A DNA stretch of 64,000 nucleotides from Cyanoderma ruficeps (taxonomy: Eukaryota; Chordata; Aves; Passeriformes; Timaliidae), in NCBI GenBank assembly GCA_008694505.1, contig VZDJ01007753.1:18263003-18327002 (forward strand), written 5' to 3'. Of this stretch, positions 23,169 through 36,388 are shown piece by piece. How positions within the stretch are numbered: the stretch's first letter is position 1; each line of letters opens with the position of its first letter. The notes under the pieces are model-generated. The model made no database searches and was not told the origin of the DNA. It saw only the letters and a list, made by a program, of their open reading frames with translations. Both the position numbers and the translations under genes were made by a program.

Positions 23169-26100
23169 ACATCCTGCCCTGAGGGGAGCAAGGGGGACAG
23201 GAAAAGCAGCAGAGGCTCCTTGGGATGGTGGTGGTGGCAGGTTTGCTGCGTGGTCCTCCTGCTCAGAGGTGGAAATGAATTCAGGAAAACCTGGATAGTG
23301 TGCCCATGTGTTCCCAGCACCATCCCACCCAGAGCTGTGGCGTGGCTGCCCTTCCATTCCATTGTGACCTCATTTTTCACAGCACCCACACCTCGCTGGT
23401 GGTCTCCAGGCCATTGACAGGTATGGGCTTAAAAACTGCCACCCACGTCAGGACTCCTACATCATCTCAAGTACCTTTTAGGAACACCAGACAGACAAAA
23501 AAGCATCATTTTAATTTGAAATGCATTTCTTTTTAAGGATAAAGAAGAAAAATCCCACCACGAGAGTATGTCATGAGTTACATCAACAGCTGCAAATTGA
23601 AATGTTGGGTTGGTAATAAAACAAATAAAAACTATACCTATATCTATATAAACAGTGCTATCTAGAAACATATTTCTTAATGAGAGCCTTGGAAGAGAAT
23701 GCTAAAATCCTACTCCTAGTAAAGTGTTTTTGAGATGAAGATCATTTCTTCTATCATGAAACAGGTGCTGTAAAAGGGAACCATTTTAATGAAGTTCTCT
23801 AAAATAAGCTAAACTTTGGGTGGCAGCAAGTAAGAGAGGGGCTGCCAAAAGGTACAGTTCTACTTCTGCAGTGTTTTCAGCTGCCTGAGGAGGCAGGGAG
23901 GAGGTGCCCATGGGTTAGGGAAAAAGCAACGGGAACAAGATTGTCATGGCCAAAAAGAGCTGTAACATTATAGCAGGTGACTAGATGGAGGCAAGGATGG
24001 TTCTTAAAAACACAGAGGAAGTATTTATTTTCATACAGAATGTTTATCAGATATCTATATATAAAAGTGTGTACATGAGGCAGAGAAGAGGGATCCTTCT
24101 CAGATGAGCAGCCAGAGCTTTGTTGGTGGGAGCCCACGAGTGAAAGCCACTGGGTTTGAAGCTGACAAGTATCCAACACCCTGCCTCCAAAAGATGGGTG
24201 AGACACCCCGATGCCAGACTGCCACTGAGCTTGCTGGTCCTTCTGGCTCCAGTAGTGCCAGCAGCCATCAAGAGCAGCTGCTGCTACTGCCATGCAGCCT
24301 TATCAGCCCAAGAGCTCATATGTGTGACACAAAAAGAAAAATTACAAGGGTCCCAAAACGTTCTTTGTGGGGGTTTAAAGTGAAGTTCTCAAGGGGAGAT
24401 TGTTATTGCTGCTGGTTTTAATTGGGACATACAGAGTCTGTTGAGCTTTCATTTTACTTGTGCCAGCGTAGCCATCCCTGGTTAAAGCCCACCCTGGGGC
24501 GCTGCTGTGCTCTTCTTTTGTGCTTGTGCTGTATCCACCATGTGCTTTTCATCCACTTCCTTCTCCAGCTGGCAGCAGGGAAGGGGAGCGGGGGGGTAGG
24601 ACTGGCTGCCGTGAGGGAACTGCATGGGGCCCCTGGTGCCCCTTCATGCAGAAGGGCGAGCTGCATCAGGCTGACATCTGTGGCATGTTCCTTTTAATTT
24701 TTTTTTTACTCCATTAAAAAATATGCAAGCTAAAAAAAACCACAACAGGTTTGGTGCCTTTGGGATTTTTTTTTTTTTTTGGAAGCTTTTGTTTCATTTC
24801 AGGTTTAGCTATCTGCTTGCTTCTGTTTTCCTTGGGGCAGCTGCCTGCACTTGGTTGCAATGGCTCTGGCTGGTTTGCTCCCCCACCCCACCACCCCAGT
24901 CCTCTGGTTTGATACTGCTGGGAGGACCCTGCAGCCCTTGCCCCTGTCTAGCTGGCAGAGAGGAGGTTTTGCTACTGTTTTTGTTGCTGCTGATCTTTCC
25001 CCTTTGTTTCTCCCATCAGCTTCCCATGGCAGTCTGCAGTAACAGGTGCTGGGCCCTCCCAGCAGCCCTCGTGCTTTGGGCTGCACATCTTCCTTTTCTG
25101 CCTCCTCCCCTGCATCACTGCTGTGGTTGAGAGCAAATAACATCTGACATCAGGAGGGAAAAGCCAAGTGGATCAAATGAGCTGCTTTGTCCCTGGGGCC
25201 TACCATGGTATGGGGACGTAGTCTGAGGGCCGTGCATGGTGTGGGGCCAGTGGTACCTCTGGCTGCCTTCCCCTCAGTGTTGCCACAGAAGGCACCTACA
25301 GCACCCCACAGGTTTGCTGTCCTAGTGATGCTGCACTGCATGGGTGCTGGTCAAGAATCAGCCTTTGGGTGAAGCAGAGTTTTGCAGAGACACTCATCTG
25401 TCCCCCAAAAGCTCTCCAGGAACTTTGTCCCGGTTTTGGCCAGTACCTTCTCACCAGTATCATCACTGACTAATTTTTTCCACTTGTGTTTGGACACCTG
25501 ACCCTCAAAATGGCCTTTACAGTGGCGCTTGAGCTAGAACTATTCCTACCTGCCCTCTGAAGCATAGGGGCAGCTGGTGCAGCCCATAACCCCAGTCTCC
25601 TACCTTTGCTGACAGCATGAGGCCCACTTATGGGGTTCCAGGGAAGACTGGGGCTTGGGCTCCTCACAGTGCAATGCAAAAGGACTAAGTGGGGTGGAAG
25701 AATTCTGATTTGGGCACTTGTACAGTAGGAAAGGCAGCCCTGGCAGAGCAGATATGGCAAGGCTACCCTGGTCATCACTTCCCTGGGTAGCCAGAGCTTG
25801 GCAAAGCCACGAAGAGGCCACTGCCCTACTGGGTACTGCACACTCCCATCCTCTTCCACAGGCGTGTGGGGTCACTTCCTACCTCACCCTGCTGGACAGC
25901 TCCTCCCCAAAGAGAGCACACCTGCTTCTCACCTAAGGGGAAGCACACAAGTTCCACCTCTGGCTCTGGTTCATTGTCTTTGACTCCAGTCATGGGACCA
26001 AGAGGGGTTTTGGGGGGGTGTTGGTGTGGGAAAATAGATAGAGATGGTGCTGAAGGCAATCTTGCCTCTGATATATTGCAGCTGTGTTAATTATCCAAGA

Positions 26101-27050
26101 GTGGGAACAGCCCTGCCCTCCCAACTATGGGTGTGATAGAGTGGGTTAGCTGGGAGGGAGTTGGAGTCTGCTGGCTGTGCTGTGAGGAGGAAGGGACAGG
26201 AGGTTGTGTAAGGGACAGAGTCAGACACTGTACAAGGGACAGACAGGGTTGTGCTAGGGACAGGGAAGAGCGAGCTGGAACTGCAGAAGGAACAGAGAAA
26301 GAGCCAGAGCTGTGTAGAGCTGCCCATGGGAGACTACATGGAAAAGTTATGAAAGATTTCTAGATAATAAGGTGCTGATGCTTGAAGGCCTCTGAAGTTT
26401 TACTGAAGCACTCTGAGTGTCGTAACCATCTCTACTATGACATGTTGGGGCCCTTTGGGGCTGGTTTGCTGCCACTGCAGCACAGAAGTATCCTGCTCCC
26501 CACAGCTTCTGAGGCTTAGATCCAGAGCCAAAGGGGGCCAAGCCAGAGAAAGCTGGAATGAGTAAGAGGAGTGTGCAAGCATCAGGAATCTGTTGTGGTA
26601 CAATACAGTGAGAAATGGAAATGTTTGTTAGAGACCTTGAGCAAAGGTTCTGAGTTAGGAAGGAGGCAATTGCATCACGTAGATTGGGCTTTGTCACCTT
26701 TCTGGCAATTACTGTGGTGTTGATGTGATCAGGACTCTTCTGGACAAGCTCAGACAAACCACAGAAATATTCTGTGATGCATTTTTCTTCTGATTCCACG
26801 TCTGGGGCTGCTGGACTGGTTTGTAAGTCAGTTGTCCCTGGCATGGAAGGACCCTTCCACTACTCTCTGTCCCTAAGTACCAACAGGATGCCTCTTCATA
26901 GCACCAGCTGCAAGGAGCTCTATATGCCTCTTCAGGCTTCAGCTGCTGTAGTGGGATGATGCCGACCTGCGTATCTCCACCAGCATAGTCCTTTGCTTTT
27001 GGAAAACATTTTGAAGGACACCCAGTATTGTTGTACTTGGACACTGGTGA

Positions 27051-27130
27051 GATAAACTAGAGGCACCTTTGTTCTCCTCCAGTTCACCTCGATAAACTAA
27101 AGGCACCTTTGTTCTCCTCCAGTTCACCTC
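27051..27130. repeat. 40-bp tandem duplication
   Basis: Two adjacent 40-bp copies, 27051-27090 and 27091-27130, each start gataaacta and end agttcacctc. They differ at one base (g or a at the tenth position), so the duplication is recent. Confidence 0.95.
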
Positions 27131-30082
27131 ATCCACCTCTTGACAGCACAACAGGACATAGGTATAGATCTAGATGGTAACAGAAAGGCATCCAAGAGAT
27201 CTGGTCATGCTTGAATATGACCTCAATGTAGGAGCCAGCCTGCACAAATGGGAGCAGCAGTTGCTCATCCCCAGCCACAAGCTGGAAAGCACTTGTCACC
27301 AAGAATAACCTTTGGAGTATTAGATGGAAGTAATGTTTTTAATGACGTTGTCATCTGTGTGCATGTGCCAGCAGCAGCCAGCTTGCTAATAATGGAGCTG
27401 TGTGTGCCAGTTCTGCTTAGTGCCCAGCAGAGCACACGGTGCTCCCAACCTGCCTCTGTCCCAGGAGGGGATTAAGTACCTCCTGGTATTTAAATGAATA
27501 ATTTAAAATAGATAATTAACACCATGAGTAGATGCAGGGAATGCTCCTCCCTGCATTCCCTTCACGCAGGAGGCCTGGGCTTTGCCCAGAGGTAGGTGGC
27601 AGGGACAGACCAGCCCCAGAGCCTCCCTGCAGGTGGCTGGTGGGGTTGGCTCATACTTTTGCCTCTCTGCCAACAGCAGATACCCTTGGTGCCTTTTCCA
27701 CACTGCACTTACCCACATGTGGCCTGGGGTGTAGTTTGAGCTTAGATATGGAGTCTCAAGGCATGATGTGAGGTGGATGAGCTCAGCAGATGCTCCCACT
27801 GCATTTAAATGTAAGCACTCACCCATGTCCCAGATTGTACCATTGCTGTTGCCACGTACATGGCAAGCTCAGTGGGAGCTGTGGCTAAACGAATTATCGT
27901 GACCCACCTACTACTCATTGCTGGGCATGCACTCAGAAATTGGCCCAGTTTCAAGAATGCAATAAAAAACTTCACAGGCCTAGGAAATACTTTGAAACGT
28001 GTGTGAAATCTGGGTGAATTAAAGAAATAAACCCTTCAAACAAAGATACATATATATTTAGGGTGTAAGTTGTGAAGTTACAAATACCTTCCCAGGAAGA
28101 TGCCTCTAATATTGAAGAAAATAAGCTTCCATTACAGAAACACTGGTCCCATTCCATGGGCATTATGAGTACAACCTGGGTGCATGAAAAAGCTGTAGGG
28201 GGAATAACATCTCAACACAAAACTAAGGATGTACATATTGTACAGAGCACCTTTGTGTCTCTATTAACACAAGCGGTGTCCAAATAAGCTCTTAAAGCTA
28301 CCAAAAGGGATTTGATTGCCTCCACTTCTTATGGAGCATCATGGGCAGAAACTAAAAGCAAAGCCAAATGTGGAGTTTCTGTTGGCATCGCTAGTTTTCC
28401 CTTCTTGTTTTATTGACAAGGGCATAGAAAACAGCTCATTTCTATCCTTGTGGTAAGAAGATTTTGTATGTAACACAGTCCTTCAGGTTCTCCACTTTTC
28501 TCTTTTTCCAGCCTCCAAGAAGCCACTTCTACAGGATTGCTGCCCAGTGGGTTTCACTTTGTGTTGGCACATTCTCACAGCTGCCTCCTGGCAGATCATC
28601 CCATGCCTCTGCTGAAACTCATCCTGTTGACTGGGATTGTTTCTTTAAATTATCAAGCATTCACATCCTACCCTATATAGGTGCTGACAGACACCTCCCC
28701 CACGCCCCCCAGTACCCCACCCCACAATGGGTATCACCAGGAAAATTTATAGCAAAGCAATTTCCGAAAGTTACTGCTGAAAATACAGAGTAGATCTGGA
28801 CTCTGGGCCATCACTGGGAAGATTTCCCCAGAAAGCTCTCTGACTTTGACACTGAATTCAATGTATTGTGAATCTAAATAGGCTGTGGTTCCTCGGTTTG
28901 CTTATGAGAATGTCATCTGGGACAGTGCCAGAAGCCTCTCCAAAGTCAAGACTTATCGCATCCAGTGCTGTTCCCCCCTAGCCATGAGGCGAGTTATCCT
29001 GTCAAAGAATGGAATCAAATTAGTTTGAAACGATTTGTCCTTAGTGAAACCTCAACAAACCCATTCCTGCCATTTATTTACAAATTTATAAATCTTTAAA
29101 GGATTAGAGGATAACTGGTCAGCAGCTTGCTCCTTTAGGTTTTCACAGAGAGGTATCAGGTGTGTAATTCTCTAGTTTTTTCTTCATCACCAGTTAGGTG
29201 ATATTGCCATGCTCTCTTTAAGTCCCCTGGCAGCTCACGTGTAGTCTGCAATGCTCCAACACCCATCCCATGTTTCATATTTTTTCTTCTCATGCTTCAG
29301 GCTGTTGAAGAGCTCTTGATCCACTTTATTGATCTCTACTTACACTCCCTTCATTTCTCTTGCAGCAGGATAGTTTCTTACTTGGACTATGACTCTTTTT
29401 ATCAGTGCCCAGATCTCTTTTATCATTTAGGACATCTCTTCACAAATCCTGCCTACGAGTTTTTTGAATGCATTTATATTTGATGGTTTGGTTTTTTGGA
29501 GTCTAAGTTCTTTGAGATTAACCCATTTTACAATGGTCTGGTACCCAAGTGCATTTTGAGGAGAAAAAGCTTGCAGCAGACATCTCAAGACTTGTGTTAG
29601 AACCACTGCAGAGGGCAAGGGTAGCTCAGGTTCTTGCTAATAGATCCCTTGGGGTGAACTGGAGTGAAATGACGCTGAATGAGTGATGTTTATAAATATA
29701 CACATGTAGGGTTTATTGTGGAACCATTTGGTTGCACTGTAAACCAGCCATTTTTGTTATTGTTATGTATAATAACATGGCAATACAAAAGCATAAAAAG
29801 ACCACTTAAGAAAATGGGTAAGAAAGAGAAGGAAAGGATAAGAGTAGAAAAGTCACCTGTAGGTCTCACAATGAGACTTGGTTGTTGCAATTTTCATGTC
29901 TCTTGTCAAAGTGATGGTTTCAGACTGGATCCATCATGTGGCAGGGAGAAATCCCCAAAACACAACATCTGCTGGGTTTATATTCACTCTGGTTCAGGAA
30001 CAGATACCTCCCCTGGGGCAGGGACTTTCAACTGGATGATGTAATGTCGTGGATCAGTTCAGAAATCCTTGACATCTTCTAA

Positions 30083-30122
30083 GACAATACAGCTGCTAAT
30101 ATGACAATACAGCTAGTAACAT
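30083..30122. repeat. 20-bp tandem duplication
   Basis: The unit gacaatacagctgctaatat is followed at once by gacaatacagctagtaacat. They match at 17 of 20 positions. It lies about 170 bp left of the long inverted repeat. Confidence 0.85.
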
Positions 30123-30293
30123 GAGGGATTTGAGTCCATTATGGCCCATTACAGCCCATCAGCAGAGATGAAAACCTTCAGGCTATGTATGAATGCCCCC
30201 ATACTTCCCCAGCTGGGGAGTTATCACAGCTGAGTTAATCTGAGTAAGGACAAAGAGACAGTACTCTCCTCACAGGGTTTGTCTCTTTCCTTA

Positions 30294-30420
30294 TCAGAAA
30301 AGAGCTGACACAGTATCTGGCTGAAGAGAGAGAGAGCTATTTCTGAAGCGACTTGGATGTTCCCACTCTTGAGCTGGCAGGTTGTCTCAGGGAAAGTGGT
30401 ATGAAGGTGGCTGAGGCTGG
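30294..30420 (+). repeat. Left arm of a long inverted repeat
   Basis: The segment begins tcagaaaagagctgacacag and continues through the stretch gaagcgacttggatgttccc to ggtggctgagg. Its reverse complement recurs at 30769-30892 with a few substitutions and two small indels (gagagagagagc against gagagagagc; actcttgagc against actccgagc). The spacer of about 348 bp shows no recognisable gene. The family of origin is not recognised. Confidence 0.92.
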
Positions 30421-30768
30421 ATTGCTTACCTGCAGCTCGCCCCATGAACGCTGGAGCCATCAGCATTCCAATCTCTCTTCCAGTATCACTGATGAGCACA
30501 TTTTTCTCCCCAGACCTGGGATGACTGGACAATGGTATCCCCTTTATCTTAAGTTCCTGTCACGGTCCAAATTCCAGTTAGCAGGCCTATTTGAGGAGGG
30601 GTGGACTTCTGTGGTTGCAGAAGGACAACAAGGTTTCTTTGCAGTCTCCTAGAGTGGGCAAAAGTCCTCTGATAATTTTTGCAATGTTTAAGCTGTTAAC
30701 TTGAAACAATTTTAAGAGCTCCAGAGATGCAAAAATTAGCTTTCATGTTGGGCTGCAGGTGAACAAAT

Positions 30769-30892
30769 CCAACCTCAACCACCTTCATACAGCTTTCTCT
30801 GAGACAACCTGCCAGCTCGGAGTGGGAACATCCAAGTCGCTTCAGAAATAGCTCTCTCTCTTCAGCCAGATGCTGTGTCAGCTCTTCTCTGA
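30769..30892 (-). repeat. Right arm of the long inverted repeat
   Basis: Read on the minus strand, this arm gives tcagagaagagctgacacag, then gaagcgacttggatgttccc and ctggcaggttgtctcag, matching the left arm along its whole length. A transcript crossing both arms could fold into a hairpin of roughly 120 base pairs. It could also be two opposite copies of an unrecognised repeat. Confidence 0.92.
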
Positions 30893-33223
30893 CATGGTGA
30901 AGCCAGCACTTCAGTGGTCCCAGCCAGAATCATGACGGAGGGAGATGGCAGTGGCATATGGTGCTATGCAAGGCCAGACCTGTGCTGCAAAATGGGACAC
31001 TGGCCACTCAAACTGCAGTTTTTAAGTGCTTGAAGCACAGCATAGAGATGTTACAGGAGAGCTTGTTTCACCAGAGTCCTTTGTTCACACACCATAAAGC
31101 AGTGAGTTAAGGATCTGTTTTGTACTGGGACTGAATTTCTTTATTTTAATAAGGTAGCTGTATTCATCTACTTCAGACTCATAGATCTTGCACCAAGAAA
31201 CTCCTCTGAGGTCCAAACTAAGGCCACCTAGTCGTGAGTTGTATGCAGGAGACCTGAGCTATTCCTGCTGGCACCAGAGAGGCAAGGTGTGGAAACCTCA
31301 CTCTCCACTGGAGCCACAAGGAGCTGCCTCTCTCCACAAGGAGCTGCCTCCTTCATTGCCCGGTGTACACCCTGTGCCTGCAGCACAGTGCAGGTCAGGC
31401 TCAGTTGGGGGCAGAGAGCCACCCACCACCACTGCCTGGGCTGTGGGTGTGGGCTGGCTGAGCACACAGCAGGGCCATGGCTCCTCTGCCTCAGCTGAAG
31501 ACCCTCAGCCCAGCCCCAATGTGCTGAACAAAAACATGATGTGGAATAAATGTTAATTTATGCTTTTGCAGGAGATGGGGGTATAGGTTTGTATTACAAC
31601 ACACAGCATAGAGTTTGTGGTGTTTTCTGAGAGAAAGCTAGACAACTCCTGGAGTGCACAGGCAAGGCCCCTTTGAAAAACAAAACCCACCATTACAATC
31701 AGTAACAAGGCCCTCAGCAGCAGAATTACAAAAAACATAATTTCTTCCCAAAGTAGCCAGTCATGGGTTTTCTGGCAAACACTCCATACAAAACACTCGA
31801 TGTTAAGACTCCTGGTTCCTAAGCTGGCTTTTTTTAAACCCATTTCCTATTCAAGGTGTTTTCCAAACTAAGGACTACCACTTCTGCAGATCATTCTGCC
31901 CAATTTAATATCAGCTTTTGAACAGTTTCCAAGGTATTTTGCCTGAAATGGCTTGTAAGAGCTGGCTGCTGAGAAGTCAGATCAGCATTCTGCACATCAA
32001 TTGTGTTAGTTATGTTACAGATAAGAAGAAAAAAGACGGAGGAAGCAGAGAATGGCAGTATCACTGTTGGAAGCAGAGGCAGAAGCAAGCCCTTTCAAGT
32101 CCTTTTAGACTAGCTTACAAAATGGCAGCACTGCCAGAGAAAGGGTGAAGGCCTCTTGGGGTACCTTATGCTGACTCCAGAACCAGGAAGCATGGCCAAG
32201 GAATTGGTCTTTTCTTTTTCAAAATACCCTTTTCCTGGTTAAGTCTTGCAGAACCCCAGAGAAAACAACTACTACTCTTCCCTTAGCCCAATAACTTGTT
32301 ACCCTTGGTAATAAAATGAAATTCACTTGGTTTGCCAGTTCATTCTTGACAGATGCACATTGGCTGTCACACCTTCACACTTCCTTCTTTTATTGTTGAA
32401 TTTGCACCTAAAGACTTAGCAGAGCCCTCTGACCACCTACAAACAGTCCAGCCTGTGACCACCACACAAGCAGCAACCCTCCCCTGGGACTGCAATTGCC
32501 TTGTCTTGCATATGCAATAAATGAGTTGGCTCCTTATTCACTGCAAGAGATTTACATGTGATCAAGTGAAATGACAGTGATGACAAAGCTGGTCAAATGC
32601 ACTTGAAGGGATCAGTGTGTTGCCTCCTCTGCCACGGACCTGGTGCTGCAGCCTTGGATGAATGCCACTTCCTTGTAGCCTAGAAAATCCTATGTTTTAC
32701 AACAGCAGCACCTTTCCAGCATGGCTTGTTACTTACCATCTTCAAGGATTAAAAGGTTTTGGACAACAGCTAGAAGACATGATTTCAGGCTCCCATGGAG
32801 TGAGGCATGACCTGCAAAATCAAGTCTGAAGGCTCCCATGTGAAAGGGAGGTGTGAGGACACGCAAGGTGCAGTGCCCGTCTCCTACCCGTGCTGTGGGG
32901 AGACTGTGCTATGAGATCCCACACCCCACCCTCCACAATCATCACTACGCTCCTGCTGAAGCTGCACGGCCTTTCTAAGCAGGCTGGGCAGATTCCAGAC
33001 AGCTGTCATCAAACCAGAGAGGCATTCTGGAGCTTGTCTTAGTTCAGCCTGGAGGCTTACACACAGGGGAGAAACATCATAGATCTCCAAACCCAACCAC
33101 AGACTGACACCTGAGTCTGCAAGGAGGAAAGTCCCCATCCATCTCCTACAGCACTGTAAGAATAACTGGAACTCAAGATTCAACAAGTAACCACCACAAG
33201 ACACTGGAGCAAAAGTTATCTAT

Positions 33224-33229
33224 TTTATT
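33224..33229 (-). promoter_or_regulatory. SMOC1: Distal poly(A) signal candidate of SMOC1
   Basis: Minus-strand reading gives ttgtaataaaatagataact. Cleavage would be near 33205. Usage is inferred. Confidence 0.5.
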
Positions 33230-34716
33230 ACAAAACCAAAACCAAACAGATGCCTTTCAGTTTAACAAATTTGCCATAGGCAGAAATGTGCTGGGGCAGG
33301 GTAGGTTCAATATAAACTCAGGCCACGGAAAGCAGTGCCTTCACACAAATGTAATTGCACTGTAATGCAATTTCCTACAACACACTATGCCCTTGAATGA
33401 TCAGCAAGAAAGGAAAGGTTTTTTTACTTCTAGCAGGACAAACAGATGACTTGCACTGTCGAGTCCTGGTTCTTTTCTTTGTCCCAGCCATTTTTCAGCT
33501 GTCATTCAAAGCAGAGCTGCAGAAGCCCAGGAGGACTTGAAGGATGAGGAGACACATGCCCAGGGTCTGCTTTCAGACACAACACTGTCCTAGCTTCAGA
33601 AAGATGCTACTATTGATGTAATGCAGAGCAGAAGATCAGTGGCTTACTACCACCAGGTAAGGACAATTTGGCCCAGCACCCAGGTGGACTAGCAACAAAA
33701 CCAAGAGAGGAAGTGGGCAGCTGAGGCACTGCTCTCACTTGATGAGCACAGGCTGTTGGACAACTCATAGCATGGGCCATGTGCATCAGGACCAGTATGG
33801 TCTGCACAATCCTCCAACACAAACCTAGAACAAGTAACCTGACCTCTGCCTGGACATTACACCATCATGCTGGTTGGGCCTTCCATGGCAATGTACAAGT
33901 GTTGCCAGAAGCTGCTCAGAGACCCACGCAAATTCAGCAAGTCAGGATGCAAGGACCTGGAATTGTCTTGTGACAGGGGGAAGCAATGTAATGCCTGGTC
34001 CCCAATCCATCTGTAAAGTTAGCCCTGGCCTAGCAACAGGAATACCCACAAATACCAAAGTTAACCAACTTGCTTGCCTTCCTTGAAGAACTGACCCAAT
34101 TTTAGTTGCAAACCACATGTGAATGCATGCCTTTTGGAGGGGAAGGACACAAGGATGAGAGAAAGCAGGTCAGCCAGAAGGATTTATGTAACAAGCAGGA
34201 GTGGTGACTGGCTGGTTTATTTCCAGAAGAAGATGCAGTGAGTTTTAGCAGCTCTGCAGTCCCCCCAAAATCTCGTGGGGCATTACCCAGCCCCAATGCT
34301 TGGCTGATAGAATTCATAGAGGCATCCAATTGTCTGTTTATGCTGGATATAACTATACATTAAAAAAAAATCCCTGACCAAACAAAGAAAAATCCCACCC
34401 CCAAAAAACCCCAAACCACCAAACACCAACCAACCCAGCAGCCAGAACTTTTAATTCCTAAAACTAGAATATTAAAATGCAGAGAGTTTTTTTTTTATAC
34501 AGTTGGTTTCATTCTTTACTCCCTACAATAGGATTAGTGAGTGTGACATGGACATTTCTAACTATACACTAAACCAAATTATTTCAACACACAGAAGATG
34601 TGCCCAGGGCATTAAAAAACAACAACACAAAACAGACAAACAACTCCCAAAAAACACAACAAAAAACCCAAACCAAACCAGACCAAAAAAATTAAAAAAA
34701 AAAAAAAAAAAAAAAA

Positions 34717-34731
34717 NNNNNNNNNNNNNNN
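34717..34731. other. Assembly gap (15 N) inside an A-tract
   Basis: The gap is flanked by about 23 A on the left and 15 A on the right, so the true length of the homopolymer (poly-U in SMOC1 mRNA sense) is unknown. Confidence 0.95.
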
Positions 34732-35788
34732 AAAAAAAAAAAAAAAGAAGCATTCAAGAAGGTGGAAGCTTGCAGGCCAAAAAAGCATATACACTGTGCG
34801 TGAGAAACCATGAAGATCCAGCAGCAGGATCTCCTGTTGCTAAAGAGATGACTTCTTTATATGATGATGGTATGATGTATATTTCAGATATTACCAGAGG
34901 TGTTTCCAACCATGCCACATGTTTTAATTAGCTCCAATATACTTCCCAGAGGAAAAGTTATTACTACTCTTAAACAGTTATTTATTGAAAGGCTTGTTAG
35001 ATTTTAACTTTCCATTTTGTCAACAAGCACTAACTTACTGCATCAGGACACTTTTTTTGGTGATGCATTTATCTCATGCTATTGTCATGATGACATAACA
35101 GAGTGAAGATGCTGTGTTGTATCATCTTTTACCAAAACAACAGAGCCTTGAGGGATGAGTCCAGTCTCTACAGCAACCTATTGCTGTTGCAAGTAATTGT
35201 TGGTGTAATCTCACATTAGCATGTCATTTCATCACCTTCACTACAGTTTCTTCTAACAGGTTCTTGGTCCAGACATAAGTGGCAGAAGGAACACCAGGTC
35301 TGATGTGGGAAGCTCCTCAGAAGAGGTGAGTACTGCCAGTGGTTGGAAATACACAAAGCAAAACACTGTGTGTCCCATCACACTCTGCCCAAATCTAGGA
35401 CTGCTATCCTGGGCACCCCTGACAAAGAAACAACTTTGGTTAAACTGCTAGTAGTTGACACAGCCCCTGTGGCTTCCAAACTCTTCACTCTGCTACCCAG
35501 TGTCACAGTACTCAGGAGGTACTGCCAACTGCAAATCAGGTAAAGTGGGCAGGGACACCACTGTGCAGGAGGAGAGCTTGGATTCACAACCACCAAGGAC
35601 AAGAAAAGTCACTGCTGACAGACCTTCAGCAGTGAGCACGGCCCAAGCTGTACTGTTGAAACATAAGCAAAGCAGACTCTTAGGGACCAGCAGCATCACT
35701 GTGTCTGTCTGCACTGACAAGTATGTTCTTTGCTCTTCAGCAAAGCACAAGGCAGGCTAATGCTGCTTTCAGAAGGCTTCTCAAAATG

Positions 35789-35794
35789 TTTATT
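35789..35794 (-). promoter_or_regulatory. SMOC1: Proximal poly(A) signal candidate of SMOC1
   Basis: Minus-strand reading gives tagagcaataaacattttga, about 910 nt after the stop. Usage would give a much shorter UTR that lacks the U/G-rich tracts. Confidence 0.4.
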
Positions 35795-36388
35795 GCTCTA
35801 CAATATACAGACGAACACTTTGTCAGAGCGGAAGATGCAAGACTTCACTCTACTGACTCTCCTAGGCCTATGGCACCCACATCCTTCCTACAGCTTTAGA
35901 TTCCAGAGGCATGGCACATCTTTGCTAAACACGTTATCTGAGCATGAACAGCAATGCATTTGTATTTCATTTCTGCCCAACTTGCAACAGCTGCACGAAC
36001 TACTTCTGTACATCCCTTTTCTATCCCTACTTTAAGCAGCTTCGCACCAACACTTACATGAAACCTGTGCTCTCAAAAGCCCAATTGCCTGAGTTGCAGA
36101 GAGCTTTATGGTAAGAAACGGGGTTCAGCTGCTCTCAAGCATTTGTTATTTGGGGCACCGTGTGCATATCTGCAAGAACAATTCATGCTGATACATTGGC
36201 TCCTTTCTGCATGGAGGTGCTGTTAAGGCTAGCCACTGAATGATGGTTTGGTGGCAGAAATGAATGCATTACTATAATTCATTAAATGCAAAGTGTCCCT
36301 CTAACCCCAACAGCCTTCAAAAGCAAAGGGAGGAACAGAACAGTGACTCCAACCCCTGTACAAGACAACTGTACAATTTACATATATA

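Larger units (their letters stand above)
1..23190 (+). other. SLC8A3: SLC8A3 gene span (3' part only)
   Basis: This is the distal part of the gene for NCX3, a plasma-membrane exchanger that moves about three Na+ against one Ca2+, mainly in brain and skeletal muscle. Six exons are visible, all on one strand, in order, with GT/AG borders and matching phases; together they code for about 325 residues of a protein usually near 925. NCX3 rather than NCX1 or NCX2 is indicated by GEHPKLEVIIEESYEFK, GTHSWRDQFMEAITVSA, the acidic GDEDEDESGEERLPS and the end [12 protein letters not shown]1 and NCX2, from memory, differ at several of these positions. The promoter, the large first coding exon and splice exon A are not in the window. 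The right boundary is the distal poly(A) candidate and is approximate. Confidence 0.93.
22229..23190 (+). other. SLC8A3: SLC8A3 3' UTR (end uncertain)
   Basis: Non-coding sequence follows the stop. Two AATAAA signals lie close together at 22466-22481 and one at 23163-23168, so a short (about 260 nt) and a long (about 950 nt) UTR are both possible. The section 22650-22740 has long T-runs with G (ttttttctttttttttctg), and 22930-22970 has CA-rich repeats. Further AATAAA copies at 23615-23620 and 23624-23629 could extend the transcript more. Transcript ends cannot be decided from sequence. Confidence 0.55.
23191..33204. other. Intergenic region between the SLC8A3 and SMOC1 3' ends
   Basis: No exon with family resemblance, no tRNA or known RNA gene and no clear CR1 copy is visible. 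The notable structures are a 40-bp tandem duplication at 27051-27130, a 20-bp tandem duplication at 30083-30122, a ~125-bp inverted repeat at 30294-30892, and short imperfect repeats built on aagggacag at 26200-26265. Unannotated UTR extensions of either gene or a non-coding transcript could exist. Confidence 0.5.
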
